The notes under the pieces: model-generated
What the model was told of the DNA's origin: nothing
The model's input: only the letters and a program-made list of their open reading frames with translations
Databases searched by the model: none
Assembly (NCBI GenBank): GCA_003162115.1
Contig: PMMV01000125.1
Coordinates: forward strand, 976-8,824
Reading direction: 5' to 3'
DNA length: 7,849 bases
DNA from: Methanobacterium sp.
GTDB taxonomy: Archaea > Methanobacteriota > Methanobacteria > Methanobacteriales > Methanobacteriaceae
Made by a program: the position numbers and the translations under genes
In this document: positions 1 through 6,845 of the stretch, in pieces
How the letters are laid out: each line of letters begins with the position of its first letter
How positions within the stretch are numbered: position 1 is the stretch's first letter

Positions 1-273
1 GCAGGCAAGAGGATCATGGAGAAACTTCCTAAGAACAATGAAATGCCCAGCCAGATCGCGGAGGATATGGGCCTAACCGGTGTAGTTGACGAAGATATTG
101 TTCTGAAGGCTGTGAAACAGGCAATTGAGGAAAACCCCGATGCAGTTACAGATTACTATGAAGGAAAGAAAAACGCTATGAACTTCCTTATAGGTCAAGT
201 AATGAGAATAACACGAGGAAAAGCAGATCCTGGCAAGACACACAAACTTTTAGAATTCGAACTCAAGATATAG
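1..273 (+). CDS. gatB: Aspartyl/glutamyl-tRNA(Asn/Gln) amidotransferase subunit B, C-terminal fragment
   Basis: The frame is open from the first base, so only the last 90 residues are present. GatB works with GatA and GatC in the cytoplasm to amidate mischarged Asp-tRNA(Asn) or Glu-tRNA(Gln). The visible part is the helical GatB/YqeY-type tail domain, which contacts the tRNA. It has a typical AVTDYYEGKKNAMNFLIGQV stretch and then the near-terminal VMRITRGKADPG motif that marks GatB. The archaeal paralogue GatE ends differently (a GRV-type tail without KADPG), so GatB is preferred. An internal ATG at position 16 is not a start; the frame runs upstream of it without a stop. The gene ends in TAG, followed by AT-rich sequence with only a short T5 run near 289-293. 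What precedes it is outside the window. Confidence 0.9.
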   Translation, partial: AGKRIMEKLPKNNEMPSQIAEDMGLTGVVDEDIVLKAVKQAIEENPDAVTDYYEGKKNAMNFLIGQVMRITRGKADPGKTHKLLEFELKI

Positions 274-375
274 AATTTCTGTTGAATATTTTTGTAAATG
301 GCATTTTAAATGAGATATTGAAAAAATTCTTTAATCTTATGGACAATATAGTTAATTGAATGGAAGTTCAAATTA

Positions 376-397
376 TTTATAAAAAACCCTTATATAT
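376..397 (+). promoter_or_regulatory. Candidate archaeal promoter (TATA elements) for the DUF504-CBS-hisE unit
   Basis: Two TATA-like elements lie just upstream of the small gene at 422: TTTATAAA at 376-383 and CTTATATA at 390-397, the latter preceded by A/C-rich sequence that could serve as a BRE. Initiation about 25 nt downstream would give a leader of roughly 15 nt from the first box, or an almost leaderless transcript from the second. No good Shine-Dalgarno motif precedes the ATG at 422, which fits a leaderless or very short leader. This is inferred from motif and position only. Confidence 0.35.
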
Positions 398-421
398 TGA
401 TTATGAAAAAACGGGCTGCGA

Positions 422-649
422 ATGGCAAGAAACATCATAAACATGATTTTATGGCATCCTAAAATGCAGATTACCGAAATTAAAATAACCTATATTCACA
501 GAGGGGCACCTGGTAATCTTAAAACAATCAATGGGGATTCCATTGAAAGATTGGCTAGGGGATTTTTAATATTAAAAGAAGGAACACAAATTCCATTTCA
601 TAGAATAGTCAAAATAACAGATAAAAATAAAATTTTATGGAAAAAATGA
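422..649 (+). CDS. Small MJ1316/DUF504 (UPF0248) family protein
   Basis: A 75-residue basic protein matching the archaeal UPF0248/DUF504 family, whose Pfam name is 'MJ1316 RNA cyclic group end recognition domain'. Family hallmarks are visible: an N-terminal ARNIINMILWHP stretch (residues 2-13), YIHRGAPG (24-31), and IPFHRIVKI (57-65) with the conserved His. The length covers the whole domain with nothing fused. Comparative genomics has linked the domain to RNA repair, recognising 2',3'-cyclic phosphate ends; that is a prediction for the family, not something shown here. It is the first gene of a likely operon, with 23 nt to the next start. No strong Shine-Dalgarno precedes the ATG, suggesting leaderless translation. 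Family assignment is firm; function is tentative. Confidence 0.85.
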   Translation: MARNIINMILWHPKMQITEIKITYIHRGAPGNLKTINGDSIERLARGFLILKEGTQIPFHRIVKITDKNKILWKK

Positions 650-672
650 TTCTAAATTGATAGGAGATTTTT

Positions 673-1467
673 ATGACAAGTTCAGCTCTTGTAAAAGACT
701 ATATGACCAAAGAAGTTATCACAGTTACACCAGAAACTCCTAACGAGGATGTTATATTGCTAATGAAGGGAACTGGACACGATGGATTTCCAGTTAGAAC
801 TAACGGTGAAGTCATTGGAATGGTTACAGCCTTTGATCTTCTACTTAAAGAATGGTTGCCCCTTGTTAGAGATATAATGTCAACCGATATTGTTGTGGCA
901 GAGGAAGATATGTCAATAAATGATGCTGCAAGGGTGATGTTTAGGATGGGTATATCCAGACTACCAGTTATTGATAAAGAGGCTAAACTGGTGGGAATAT
1001 TAACAAATACAGATATTGTACGTTCACATATTGAAAGATCAACTCCTATGAAGGTTGAATACTTCAAAAGAACTCTTGAACAGCTCTACGAAATTCATAC
1101 TAAGGTAGTGAGGATGAAGGTACCTATTAATAAGGTGAGACCAACTCAGGACAAGATATATGCAGATGAACTACAGGGAAGGACCTATGAAATTAGACGG
1201 GGACTTGCTGAGCCAACTATTATTGCAAAATCTGGTGAAAGATTTATATTGGTTGATGGCCATCATAGAACTGCTGCTGCACTTAAACTCGGATGTAAAG
1301 TTATAGACTCCTATGTAATTGAGTTAGAAAAGGATATACATCTTGGACTTGAAAAAACAGCAGATAAGAATGGGATATTCTCTTTCAAAGATATAGAAGT
1401 AATAGACGATGCACAACATCCACTAATAGCAATTACCAGTAGCCTCAGGAAGGAGGCTAGAAAGTGA
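673..1467 (+). CDS. Tandem CBS domains fused to a ParB-like/SerK-like DGHHR domain
   Basis: This 264-residue protein has two N-terminal CBS motifs (about residues 7-60 and 66-120), each opening with a typical V-x-D-(Y/I)-M-(T/S) segment. CBS pairs usually bind adenosyl ligands and regulate the attached domain. A linker (about 121-147) leads to a ParB/sulfiredoxin-fold domain (about 148-218) with [16 protein letters not shown] at 192-207. Databases usually label such proteins 'CBS/ParB partition protein', but the DGHHR motif and the late [11 protein letters not shown] segment (248-258) recall the SerK/SbnI branch, where a ParB-like fold phosphorylates free serine. The equivalent of the SerK catalytic Glu is not obvious here ([10 protein letters not shown], 157-166), so the kinase reading is an inference. 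GGAG at 663-666, six bases before the ATG, supports the start. Its end overlaps hisE. Confidence 0.8.
   Translation: MTSSALVKDYMTKEVITVTPETPNEDVILLMKGTGHDGFPVRTNGEVIGMVTAFDLLLKEWLPLVRDIMSTDIVVAEEDMSINDAARVMFRMGISRLPVIDKEAKLVGILTNTDIVRSHIERSTPMKVEYFKRTLEQLYEIHTKVVRMKVPINKVRPTQDKIYADELQGRTYEIRRGLAEPTIIAKSGERFILVDGHHRTAAALKLGCKVIDSYVIELEKDIHLGLEKTADKNGIFSFKDIEVIDDAQHPLIAITSSLRKEARK
1451..1456 (+). promoter_or_regulatory. Shine-Dalgarno AGGAGG for hisE
   Basis: A perfect AGGAGG lies inside the end of the CBS gene, 7 nt before a GTG at 1464. It fixes GTG as the hisE start and shows that the gene is translated from the same mRNA as its upstream neighbour. Confidence 0.85.
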
Positions 1468-1760
1468 AAAGAAGCAGCGATACAATCATTAGGGAGATAT
1501 ACACAGTTTTAGAGGAGAGACGCGATATACCTATTGATTCTTACACCTCTAAGATCATGACAGACACCAATAAAAGTGGAGAGGATAAGATCCTTGAAAA
1601 GATAGGTGAAGAATCTGCAGAAGTCATAATTGCGTCAAAAAACAATGAAAACTTGGTTTATGAAGCAACAGATCTGATTTTTCACACACTTCTCCTCTTA
1701 GTTTATAAAGGTGTTGATTTGGATGATTTATATGCAGAATTTGATAGAAGACGAGGTTAA
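1464..1760 (+). CDS. hisE: Phosphoribosyl-ATP pyrophosphohydrolase (HisE)
   Basis: This 98-residue cytoplasmic protein catalyses the second step of histidine biosynthesis, hydrolysing phosphoribosyl-ATP to phosphoribosyl-AMP and pyrophosphate. The all-alpha MazG/HisE signature is clear: [20 protein letters not shown] (residues 38-57) with the Glu-rich metal-binding helix (E49, E50, E53), then [14 protein letters not shown] (66-79) with Asp70 and His74. Length is normal for a stand-alone archaeal HisE not fused to HisI. The GTG start overlaps the upstream TGA in a GTGA junction and has a strong Shine-Dalgarno, indicating translational coupling with the CBS protein. No other his gene is in the window, so its histidine role rests on family membership. 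A T8 tract follows 9 nt after the stop. Confidence 0.92.
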   Translation: MKRSSDTIIREIYTVLEERRDIPIDSYTSKIMTDTNKSGEDKILEKIGEESAEVIIASKNNENLVYEATDLIFHTLLLLVYKGVDLDDLYAEFDRRRG

Positions 1761-1769
1761 ATAAAATAA

Positions 1770-1777
1770 TTTTTTTT
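1770..1777 (+). terminator. Oligo-T tract after hisE
   Basis: Eight consecutive T start 10 nt past the hisE stop, with a second T6 run at 1798-1803. There is no GC-rich hairpin, which fits archaeal U-tract termination. It probably separates the hisE unit from the aldo/keto reductase, although the 53-nt gap leaves read-through possible. Confidence 0.5.
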
Positions 1778-1813
1778 AATAATTTAATCTAAAATTCTTT
1801 TTTGAGGTATTAA

Positions 1814-2950
1814 ATGCTTTATCGGAAATTGGGTTCCACGGGAGAAAAAGTTTCAATACTGGGGTTTGGTTGCATGCGTCTTCCAGTTGTGAACGGGCAA
1901 TACGATAAAGTAGACGTTGATATTGCCATTCCATTGATACGCAAGGCCATTGATAACGGTGTAAATTATTTTGACACGGCTTACCCTTATCACAATGGTC
2001 ATAGCGAAACTGTAATTGGAGAATCCCTTAAAGAAGGTTACAGGGAAAAAGTTTTTATCGTAGATAAATTACCATCATGGTTGATTCAGAAAAGGACAGA
2101 TATGGACCAATATCTCCAAGAACAGCTCGATCGCCTTCAAACAAAACAAATAGACTTTTATCTCCTACACTCAGTTAAAGAGGATTACTGGACAAAATTA
2201 GAGTCTCTAGGAGTATTAGAGTTTTTGGATGATGCAGTAAATGATGGTAGAATAAAATATACTGGATTTTCGTTTCATGGCGAATTAGAACTCTTTTTTG
2301 ACGTAATTGACTCCTACAACTGGGATATCTGCCAAGTTCAGTACAACATTGTTGATGAGAGTTACCAGGCTGGAAAGGAGGGAATCCGTTATGCATCAAA
2401 CCAGGGGGTAGGTGTTGTTATAATGGAACCACTACGTGGTGGTACTCTCGTAAAAACAGTTCCGCCCGAGGTTCAGAAAATTTATGATGAAGCATATACT
2501 AAAAAAAGTCCAGTTGAATGGGCGTTGAAGTACCTATGGGACCAAAAAGAGATTGACCTGGTTTTAAGTGGCATGAACTCTTACGAAGACCTTGATGAGA
2601 ACTTGAAGATAGCTGAAAAAAGTTTTCCCAATATATTGGATCCTGAGGAGAAAGAGGTAGTCAGAGAGGTAAAAGCAGCTTATAGGGATAGGAAACAGAT
2701 TGATTGTACTCAGTGTGGTTACTGCATGCCATGTTCATCTGGAGTAGATATTCCTGGCAACTTCCAACAGCTTAACCATGCATACATGTTTCAAGACATT
2801 GAAAACCCTAAAATGAACTATTACATGCTCTTAAAAGAGAGCGAAAGAGCTTCAAGTTGTACAGAATGTGGGGATTGCGAAAAAATATGTCCACAGATGA
2901 TTCCAATCCAGAAAACATTGAAAAAGGTCCGTGAAACATTTGAAAATTAG
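1814..2950 (+). CDS. Aldo/keto reductase with C-terminal 4Fe-4S ferredoxin-like domain
   Basis: A 378-residue predicted oxidoreductase of the COG1453 type. The N-terminal TIM barrel (about 1-275) keeps the aldo/keto reductase tetrad: Asp54 and Tyr59 in FDTAYPYH, Lys85 in VDKLPSW, and His119 in FYLLHS. MEPLRGG (204-210) and LSGMNS (251-256) fit the NAD(P)H-binding strands. The C-terminal domain carries two cysteine clusters, C298-x2-C-x2-C-x2-C307 and C349-x2-C-x2-C-x3-C359-P, enough to bind iron-sulfur centres and link the barrel to one-electron carriers. The substrate is unknown; methanogen members have no assigned pathway that I can name with confidence. GAGGT at 1804-1808 lies 5 nt before the ATG. 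The gene stands alone, downstream of a T8 tract and convergent with comE. Confidence 0.88.
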   Translation: MLYRKLGSTGEKVSILGFGCMRLPVVNGQYDKVDVDIAIPLIRKAIDNGVNYFDTAYPYHNGHSETVIGESLKEGYREKVFIVDKLPSWLIQKRTDMDQYLQEQLDRLQTKQIDFYLLHSVKEDYWTKLESLGVLEFLDDAVNDGRIKYTGFSFHGELELFFDVIDSYNWDICQVQYNIVDESYQAGKEGIRYASNQGVGVVIMEPLRGGTLVKTVPPEVQKIYDEAYTKKSPVEWALKYLWDQKEIDLVLSGMNSYEDLDENLKIAEKSFPNILDPEEKEVVREVKAAYRDRKQIDCTQCGYCMPCSSGVDIPGNFQQLNHAYMFQDIENPKMNYYMLLKESERASSCTECGDCEKICPQMIPIQKTLKKVRETFEN

Positions 2951-2968
2951 GTCCGATCAAATTTAAGC

Positions 2969-2974
2969 TTTTTT
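2969..2974 (+). terminator. Short oligo-T tract after the aldo/keto reductase
   Basis: A T6 run lies 19 nt past the reductase stop, inside the 66-bp convergent gap before the comE stop. It is a plausible U-tract terminator for the plus-strand gene. The opposite strand has only a T4 run here, so comE termination is less clear. Confidence 0.35.
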
Positions 2975-3016
2975 CTATCAGATCATAAATAATATCCTTG
3001 ATAAAATGCCATTAAA

Positions 3017-3583
3017 TTATTTTGATGTTTTTATTTCAACCATGAACCTGTCCTTAATTTCTATTGCTTCCATTGGAATCACTGGAACATCTGCATTTCC
3101 AGGTTTAACTTTAATATGGACAAATATTGGGCCATATGAGTTTAATACTTCTTTGAAGTTAAATTCTTTATTTTTATCATCAAAGAAAAACCTGTATTTA
3201 AATCCAACAGCTTCCGCAACTTTTCCTAGGTTTACAGTTGATGCATAAGTACATTGAGATCCAGTAGAACCATAACATTCGTTGTCTAGAACTATTAGTA
3301 TGAGGTTATCAGGGTTCTGGTTGAATATTGTGACAATACTTCCCAAGTTCATAAGTATAGAGCCGTCTCCATCGAAGACAACCACCTTTCTGTGACATGA
3401 CATTGCAAGCCCAAGACCAATAGATGATGCCAGCCCCATTGAGCCTAGCATGTAAAAATGTGTGGATGAATCCTTTATGTGGTAAAGTTCCCGCGATGGG
3501 AATCCTATATTACATACAACTAGTTCATTGGTTAGTTCTGAGGCTATTTTTTTTATTGTTTCGATTCTTTCCATTTTTAACAC
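3017..3583 (-). CDS. comE: Sulfopyruvate decarboxylase, beta subunit (ComE)
   Basis: This 188-residue protein is the thiamine-diphosphate-binding subunit of sulfopyruvate decarboxylase, which with ComD converts sulfopyruvate to sulfoacetaldehyde and CO2 in coenzyme M synthesis. The TPP motif is intact: [15 protein letters not shown] (68-82), then [10 protein letters not shown] (99-108) after the usual spacing. NIGFPSREL (25-33) and [15 protein letters not shown] (46-60) also match the PP domain of TPP enzymes. Length is normal for the separate-subunit form. The start used is a GTG whose G is also the last base of the comD TAG (TAGTG), so translation is probably coupled. An in-frame ATG at 3574 (residue 4) is an alternative; neither has a strong Shine-Dalgarno. 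It is transcribed with comD. Confidence 0.9.
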   Translation of the reverse strand: MLKMERIETIKKIASELTNELVVCNIGFPSRELYHIKDSSTHFYMLGSMGLASSIGLGLAMSCHRKVVVFDGDGSILMNLGSIVTIFNQNPDNLILIVLDNECYGSTGSQCTYASTVNLGKVAEAVGFKYRFFFDDKNKEFNFKEVLNSYGPIFVHIKVKPGNADVPVIPMEAIEIKDRFMVEIKTSK

Positions 3584-4083
3584 TACCAGAACTTGATATC
3601 CAAGAGCATACCTACAGGAGTACCCTCGGTTTCAGCTATTTTCCATGCTTCTGGGATAATTTTTAAAGCTTCTTCTGGAGTTTTGGGGTTGAAATATAGT
3701 ATTTCAAGAGCATCCAAAACCTTAGGTGTTGCAATCCCCATAGGTATTTGTGCACTCATGAACTCTCCTTCAGTACCTCTATGGCTCATTATCATCAGCA
3801 CAGGGAGTTTATAAAGTTCAAACAATGAAGCAAGTGCGTTGACGGAATTACCGAGTCCCGAGTTCTGCATGAGGATAACCGGATTTTTTCCACCCATAAA
3901 TGCACCAGCACAGATTCCAAATCCTTCTTCTTCTCTTGTGACTGGTACATGAGTTATATCTTTGTCTGAATCAACCATTTTCATGATTTTGCTCAAGTTT
4001 ACGCATGGTAAAGAGACCACGAAGTTTATTCCAGATATTTTTAGTGCATTGTACACAGCTTGACTACTATCCAAATTAAACAC
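3583..4083 (-). CDS. comD: Sulfopyruvate decarboxylase, alpha subunit (ComD)
   Basis: This subunit (166 residues from the GTG, 163 from the TTG) is the pyrimidine-binding domain of the TPP-dependent sulfopyruvate decarboxylase and pairs with ComE. Typical features are VSLPCVNL (23-30), the [15 protein letters not shown] segment (48-62) with the Glu that activates the TPP aminopyrimidine, [14 protein letters not shown] (71-84) and SHRGTEGEF (100-108). The longest frame starts at GTG 4083, but that GTG is itself part of a Shine-Dalgarno-like AGGTG six bases before TTG 4074. The TTG start, giving an N-terminus (M)[10 protein letters not shown], is therefore more likely. The gene lies below a 524-bp AT-rich gap containing a transposase-like relic and overlaps comE by one base. 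Confidence 0.9.
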   Translation of the reverse strand: MFNLDSSQAVYNALKISGINFVVSLPCVNLSKIMKMVDSDKDITHVPVTREEEGFGICAGAFMGGKNPVILMQNSGLGNSVNALASLFELYKLPVLMIMSHRGTEGEFMSAQIPMGIATPKVLDALEILYFNPKTPEEALKIIPEAWKIAETEGTPVGMLLDIKFW

Positions 4084-4085
4084 CT
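4081..4085 (-). promoter_or_regulatory. Shine-Dalgarno AGGTG favouring the TTG start of comD
   Basis: On the minus strand AGGTG is followed by six bases and then TTG (4074-4072) in the comD frame. AGGTG matches the core of the archaeal GGAGGTGAT. It overlaps the GTG that would otherwise be called as start, so using that GTG would leave no ribosome-binding site. This supports trimming three residues from the N-terminus. Confidence 0.55.
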
Positions 4086-4090
4086 ATTAT

Positions 4091-4130
4091 AACAAATTTA
4101 TTACATTAAAATCTTAATAATTAATTTGTT
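4091..4130. promoter_or_regulatory. Inverted repeat AACAAATT/AATTTGTT upstream of comDE
   Basis: Perfect 8-bp arms AACAAATT (4091-4098) and AATTTGTT (4123-4130) flank an AT-rich 24-bp centre, roughly 20-60 bp upstream of the comD start. The spacing between arm centres is 32 bp, about three helical turns. A TATA-like CTATAAAG (minus strand, 4132-4139) lies just upstream. It could be an operator for coenzyme M genes. AT-rich DNA produces such dyads by chance, so this is only a candidate. Confidence 0.3.
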
Positions 4131-4407
4131 CTTTATAGTTATGAATCTTTATTGTATAATTAAAAACTAGATTAGATCCTAAAACAATTTTAATGAAATT
4201 TAAAAAATTATAAGATTTGTATAAATTTTTTTCACACCATTAATCATATTTAAAATTTATATTGTTACAATTCATATTCCTTACCTTAATTGTTTTTCTT
4301 TTAGCTCGAACATCGAGATGTCGAGTTTTTCTTATAGGTTTTTCCGTCATAATCCTATATTTCGATTCTATTTCTTTATAACTATCCATTCCATCTGTAA
4401 TTAAATT
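4114..4407 (-). pseudogene. Decayed C-terminal part of a DDE transposase (possibly IS6/IS240-like)
   Basis: Reading the minus strand from 4407 down to a TAA at 4114-4116, one frame stays open for about 97 codons except for a single TAA at 4240-4242, although the DNA is very AT-rich and random stops would be frequent. It begins NLITDGMDSYKEI, resembling the (I/V)TDG-x-x-SY segment around the second catalytic Asp of IS6-type transposases. It continues with a basic stretch including KPIRKTRHLDVRAKRK, then CNNINFKYD where such enzymes have an NNN-x-x-ER motif, and LVFNYTIKIHNY where they have a YxNYIRPH-like end. No upstream half, terminal repeats or start is recognisable. The longest uninterrupted piece is a 49-codon ATG frame at 4389-4240. 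The transposase reading is from pattern only; a short real peptide is the alternative. Confidence 0.45.
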
Positions 4408-4607
4408 TCAAACATATTAATGTCTTAGTTCATATTTTAACAAATAAAAATTTGAAAAGAAATCCATCCATCAACTGTATATTATATTTTCTTAACTTAA
4501 ACATTGTTTTAGGATTTTATTTGTCATGAAAAGAAATTAGAATAAAATAGAAGATGTACAGTATGTAACAGAACTTAAAATTAAATGAAATTAGATAAGA
4601 TGTTACA
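4408..4607. other. AT-rich spacer downstream of comC with a small inverted repeat
   Basis: No convincing gene is seen in this stretch on either strand. A 7-bp inverted repeat, TGTAACA at 4564-4570 and TGTTACA at 4601-4607, lies against the comC stop with a 30-nt AT-rich spacer. On the comC transcript it could form a weak 3' stem. There is no long U-tract, so how comC terminates is not obvious. Part of this stretch may also derive from the decayed transposase-like sequence beside it. Confidence 0.35.
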
Positions 4608-5636
4608 CTAATTATGTATGATCTCATCAAGATCAAAAGATAATTCGTCGGCTATTTCTTTGATCTGTTCCATCAGTTGGTTGTCAATTGCAATTCCATT
4701 TTCCTTTCGATCCTTAATGTTCCTTACTTCCATATCTCCGGGAATGAAAACGTTTCCCGAACTTTTGACCTCTGATATGAATGAATCAACCTCTTCTTTG
4801 AACGTTTCAATATCAGAGAACTTAGATGGATCTAAAGCCATTACAAGATCCCCCTTGGTGCACATTTTCTCAGGATTAGCTGTTCCAGTTACTTGTTTAC
4901 CAAAGGCTGCTCTGACGAGTGGTCCTGCAAGTATTTCAATCATGAAAGATAATGCATAACCTTTGTGAGCCCCAAAAGGCAATATAGAACCTTTAAGGGC
5001 TGCTTCAGGATCTAACGTGGGATTACCATCAACATCAAGCGCAACGTTTTCAGGTATTTTTTCACCTTTACGCTTGGCTTCTAATAGTTTTCCCCTTGCG
5101 GAAGCCGAAGTTGCCATATCAACTGACACATAGTGTGTATTTGAAGGAATACCTATGGCTATTGGGTTAGTGCCTATTATTGGTTCTTTTCCCCCAATTG
5201 GGGCCACTGCAGGTTCTGTGTTAGCAACTACTATTCCAATCATATCCTGCATTATTGCCATGTCTGAATAGTAGCCTGCAACGCCGAAGTGGTTTGATTC
5301 GTGTACTCCTACTACTCCAATACCGGTTTCTTTTGCTTTTTCAATAGCAATTTCCATGGCAGTATATGTGACTACATGTCCAAATTTATGGTTTCCATTT
5401 AGAAGAGCCATTGAAATCGTTTCCTTTTCGATGGTTATTTCTGCTTCAGGATCAATGGTTCCGGCTTTAAGACCTCTTATATACTGGGGAAATCTTCCAA
5501 TTCCATGGGATGAAAATCCTTTAAGATCCGCATCGACAGTTACATCTGCAACAATAACTGCATCTTCATCTAAAACATTCATTTTTTTTAAGATTCCTGT
5601 TATAATTAATCTTTCCTGTTCTGCTGTTATATTCAT
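4608..5636 (-). CDS. comC: L-sulfolactate dehydrogenase (ComC), LDH2/MDH2 family
   Basis: This 342-residue NAD(P)-dependent dehydrogenase of the LDH2/malate dehydrogenase-2 family oxidises (R)- or L-sulfolactate to sulfopyruvate in coenzyme M synthesis. Family landmarks are [15 protein letters not shown] (42-56) with His44 and Arg48, [11 protein letters not shown] (113-123) with the presumed catalytic His116, [11 protein letters not shown] (154-164), [12 protein letters not shown] (173-184) and GAHKGYAL (222-229). Length is usual. Related enzymes reduce oxaloacetate or other 2-oxoacids, and sequence alone does not separate these well; the choice of sulfolactate rests on the comD/comE genes next door. 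The ATG at 5636 has AAGGTG (5642-5647) five bases upstream. It begins 19 nt after the purM stop, so the two are probably co-transcribed. Confidence 0.85.
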   Translation of the reverse strand: MNITAEQERLIITGILKKMNVLDEDAVIVADVTVDADLKGFSSHGIGRFPQYIRGLKAGTIDPEAEITIEKETISMALLNGNHKFGHVVTYTAMEIAIEKAKETGIGVVGVHESNHFGVAGYYSDMAIMQDMIGIVVANTEPAVAPIGGKEPIIGTNPIAIGIPSNTHYVSVDMATSASARGKLLEAKRKGEKIPENVALDVDGNPTLDPEAALKGSILPFGAHKGYALSFMIEILAGPLVRAAFGKQVTGTANPEKMCTKGDLVMALDPSKFSDIETFKEEVDSFISEVKSSGNVFIPGDMEVRNIKDRKENGIAIDNQLMEQIKEIADELSFDLDEIIHN

Positions 5637-5655
5637 TAATGCACCTTCTTATTAT

Positions 5656-6684
5656 CTATAAAGTTATAATCCCTTCTTGGAAGGTTGTTATTGTTATATT
5701 CTCCTTGGGGTCATCTTTTGCTATACCTATCTTATAAACTAGGTTGTGCTTTTTTATAATGTTTATGGCCTTTTCAGCATCTTCTGATTTAACAATCACT
5801 ATAAACCCTATACCCATGTTAAAAACACGGTACATTTCTTCTATGGGTACACCTAATTTATGCATTGCCTTGAAAATAGGTTTTGGTTCAGGAAGTGTTT
5901 CAATAATATAACCACTACCTTTTTTTAGCCTTTTGAGATTTGTAAATCCTCCCCCAGTTATATGGGCTAACCCATGAACTTCGATATCTGTTTTTAAAAG
6001 TTCAACTATTGGGTTTACATAGATAATTGTTGGCTTAAGAAGTTCTTTTCCTACAGATGTCTTTGGATCATTTGGGAGTTTATCTTCAACATTGAAACTG
6101 TTATCATCGAAAAAAACCTTTCTAGCAAGACTTAAACCGTTGCTATGAATTCCGCTGCTTTCAATTCCTATCAAAACATCCCCGTCAATGATTTTTTTTC
6201 CTGTAATTATGTTTTTTACGTCAACAATACCTATTCCAGTGCCTGCAAGATCAAAATTGTTTATTATCTCAGGAAGGCTAGCTGTTTCACCACCGATCAT
6301 GGCCACCTGGGCTTGTCGACATCCTTCTTTAAGACCCTCACCTATCTGTGCAGCGATTTCGGGATCTGGTTTTTCAACTGCAAGGTAATCAACCATTGCA
6401 ATTGGTTCTGCTCCAACGCAGAGTATGTCATTTACCACCATTGCAATACAGTCTATGCCAACTGTATCATACTTCCCCATCATTTCAGCTACGATGATCT
6501 TACTTCCAACCCCGTCTGTGCTCATTGCTATGGCTCTGTTCCCAAGTTTAACAAGAGCAGCAAAATGTCCTGATTCTGTAATAACGTCTCTGTAATTGAG
6601 TGTTTCCTTCAGTTTTGAGATTAGAGCCGATACCGTGACCTCCTCTAAACTGATGTCAACTCCTGAATCTGAATAGGTTACCAT
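5656..6684 (-). CDS. purM: Phosphoribosylformylglycinamidine cyclo-ligase (AIR synthetase, PurM)
   Basis: PurM closes the imidazole ring in purine synthesis, turning FGAM and ATP into AIR, ADP and phosphate. The protein has 342 residues from the preferred start, close to the bacterial enzyme. Signature segments are MSTDGVGSK (54-62), [19 protein letters not shown] (76-94), [11 protein letters not shown] (129-139), [10 protein letters not shown] (146-155), [10 protein letters not shown] (237-246) and FNMGIGF (288-294). The frame can be extended four codons to a TTG at 6696, but GGTGAT at 6690-6695 sits four bases before ATG 6684, and the N-terminus [10 protein letters not shown] is the usual PurM one. 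It is followed 19 nt later by comC, so a purine gene and a coenzyme M gene seem to share a transcript. Confidence 0.95.
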   Translation of the reverse strand: MVTYSDSGVDISLEEVTVSALISKLKETLNYRDVITESGHFAALVKLGNRAIAMSTDGVGSKIIVAEMMGKYDTVGIDCIAMVVNDILCVGAEPIAMVDYLAVEKPDPEIAAQIGEGLKEGCRQAQVAMIGGETASLPEIINNFDLAGTGIGIVDVKNIITGKKIIDGDVLIGIESSGIHSNGLSLARKVFFDDNSFNVEDKLPNDPKTSVGKELLKPTIIYVNPIVELLKTDIEVHGLAHITGGGFTNLKRLKKGSGYIIETLPEPKPIFKAMHKLGVPIEEMYRVFNMGIGFIVIVKSEDAEKAINIIKKHNLVYKIGIAKDDPKENITITTFQEGIITL

Positions 6685-6689
6685 GAAAA

Positions 6690-6695
6690 TCACCA
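6690..6695 (-). promoter_or_regulatory. Shine-Dalgarno GGTGAT deciding the purM start
   Basis: GGTGAT matches the archaeal 16S-complementary sequence GGAGGTGAT and lies four bases before the ATG at 6684-6682. It overlaps the upstream in-frame TTG/GTG codons, ruling them out as likely starts. Confidence 0.8.
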
Positions 6696-6845
6696 AAACT
6701 TTTTTTAAAATAACAATTTAATACTGCTTATTTGATTTTACAATTAATAAAAGTTCTATCCTAAAATCGTCTATTCCTAAATAATTACGAATATTCTATT
6801 TAAATGTAATATAATTATCTCCTTTATAAGAAATTTCTTTTTTCT

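Noticed and set aside
699..1067. 122-codon minus-strand open frame opposite the CBS protein.
   Set aside because: It is the antisense shadow of the CBS domains; its composition is unlike a normal protein and it has no ribosome-binding site.
2976..3003. TATCA/TGATA inverted repeat in the convergent gap between the aldo/keto reductase and comE.
   Set aside because: The arms are only five bases with an 18-nt spacer in AT-rich DNA, which is expected by chance.
4305..4330. Hairpin CTCG-A-ACAT-CGAG-ATGT-CGAG followed by TTTTT on the plus strand, resembling an intrinsic terminator.
   Set aside because: No plus-strand gene leads into it, and it lies inside the best-conserved coding-like part of the minus-strand transposase relic, where the relatively GC-rich codons explain it. 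A plus-strand small RNA ending here cannot be excluded but has no other support.
4618..4959. 113-codon plus-strand open frame opposite comC.
   Set aside because: It is a serine-rich antisense shadow of the comC C-terminal region with no family resemblance.
6145..6573. 142-codon plus-strand open frame opposite purM.
   Set aside because: It is antisense to strongly conserved PurM motifs, rich in Cys/His/Asn/Tyr as shadows often are, and lacks a Shine-Dalgarno.
6817..6825. AAAGGAGAT on the minus strand, resembling a strong Shine-Dalgarno.
   Set aside because: No ATG, GTG or TTG follows at usable distance, and the downstream frames stop within a few codons.
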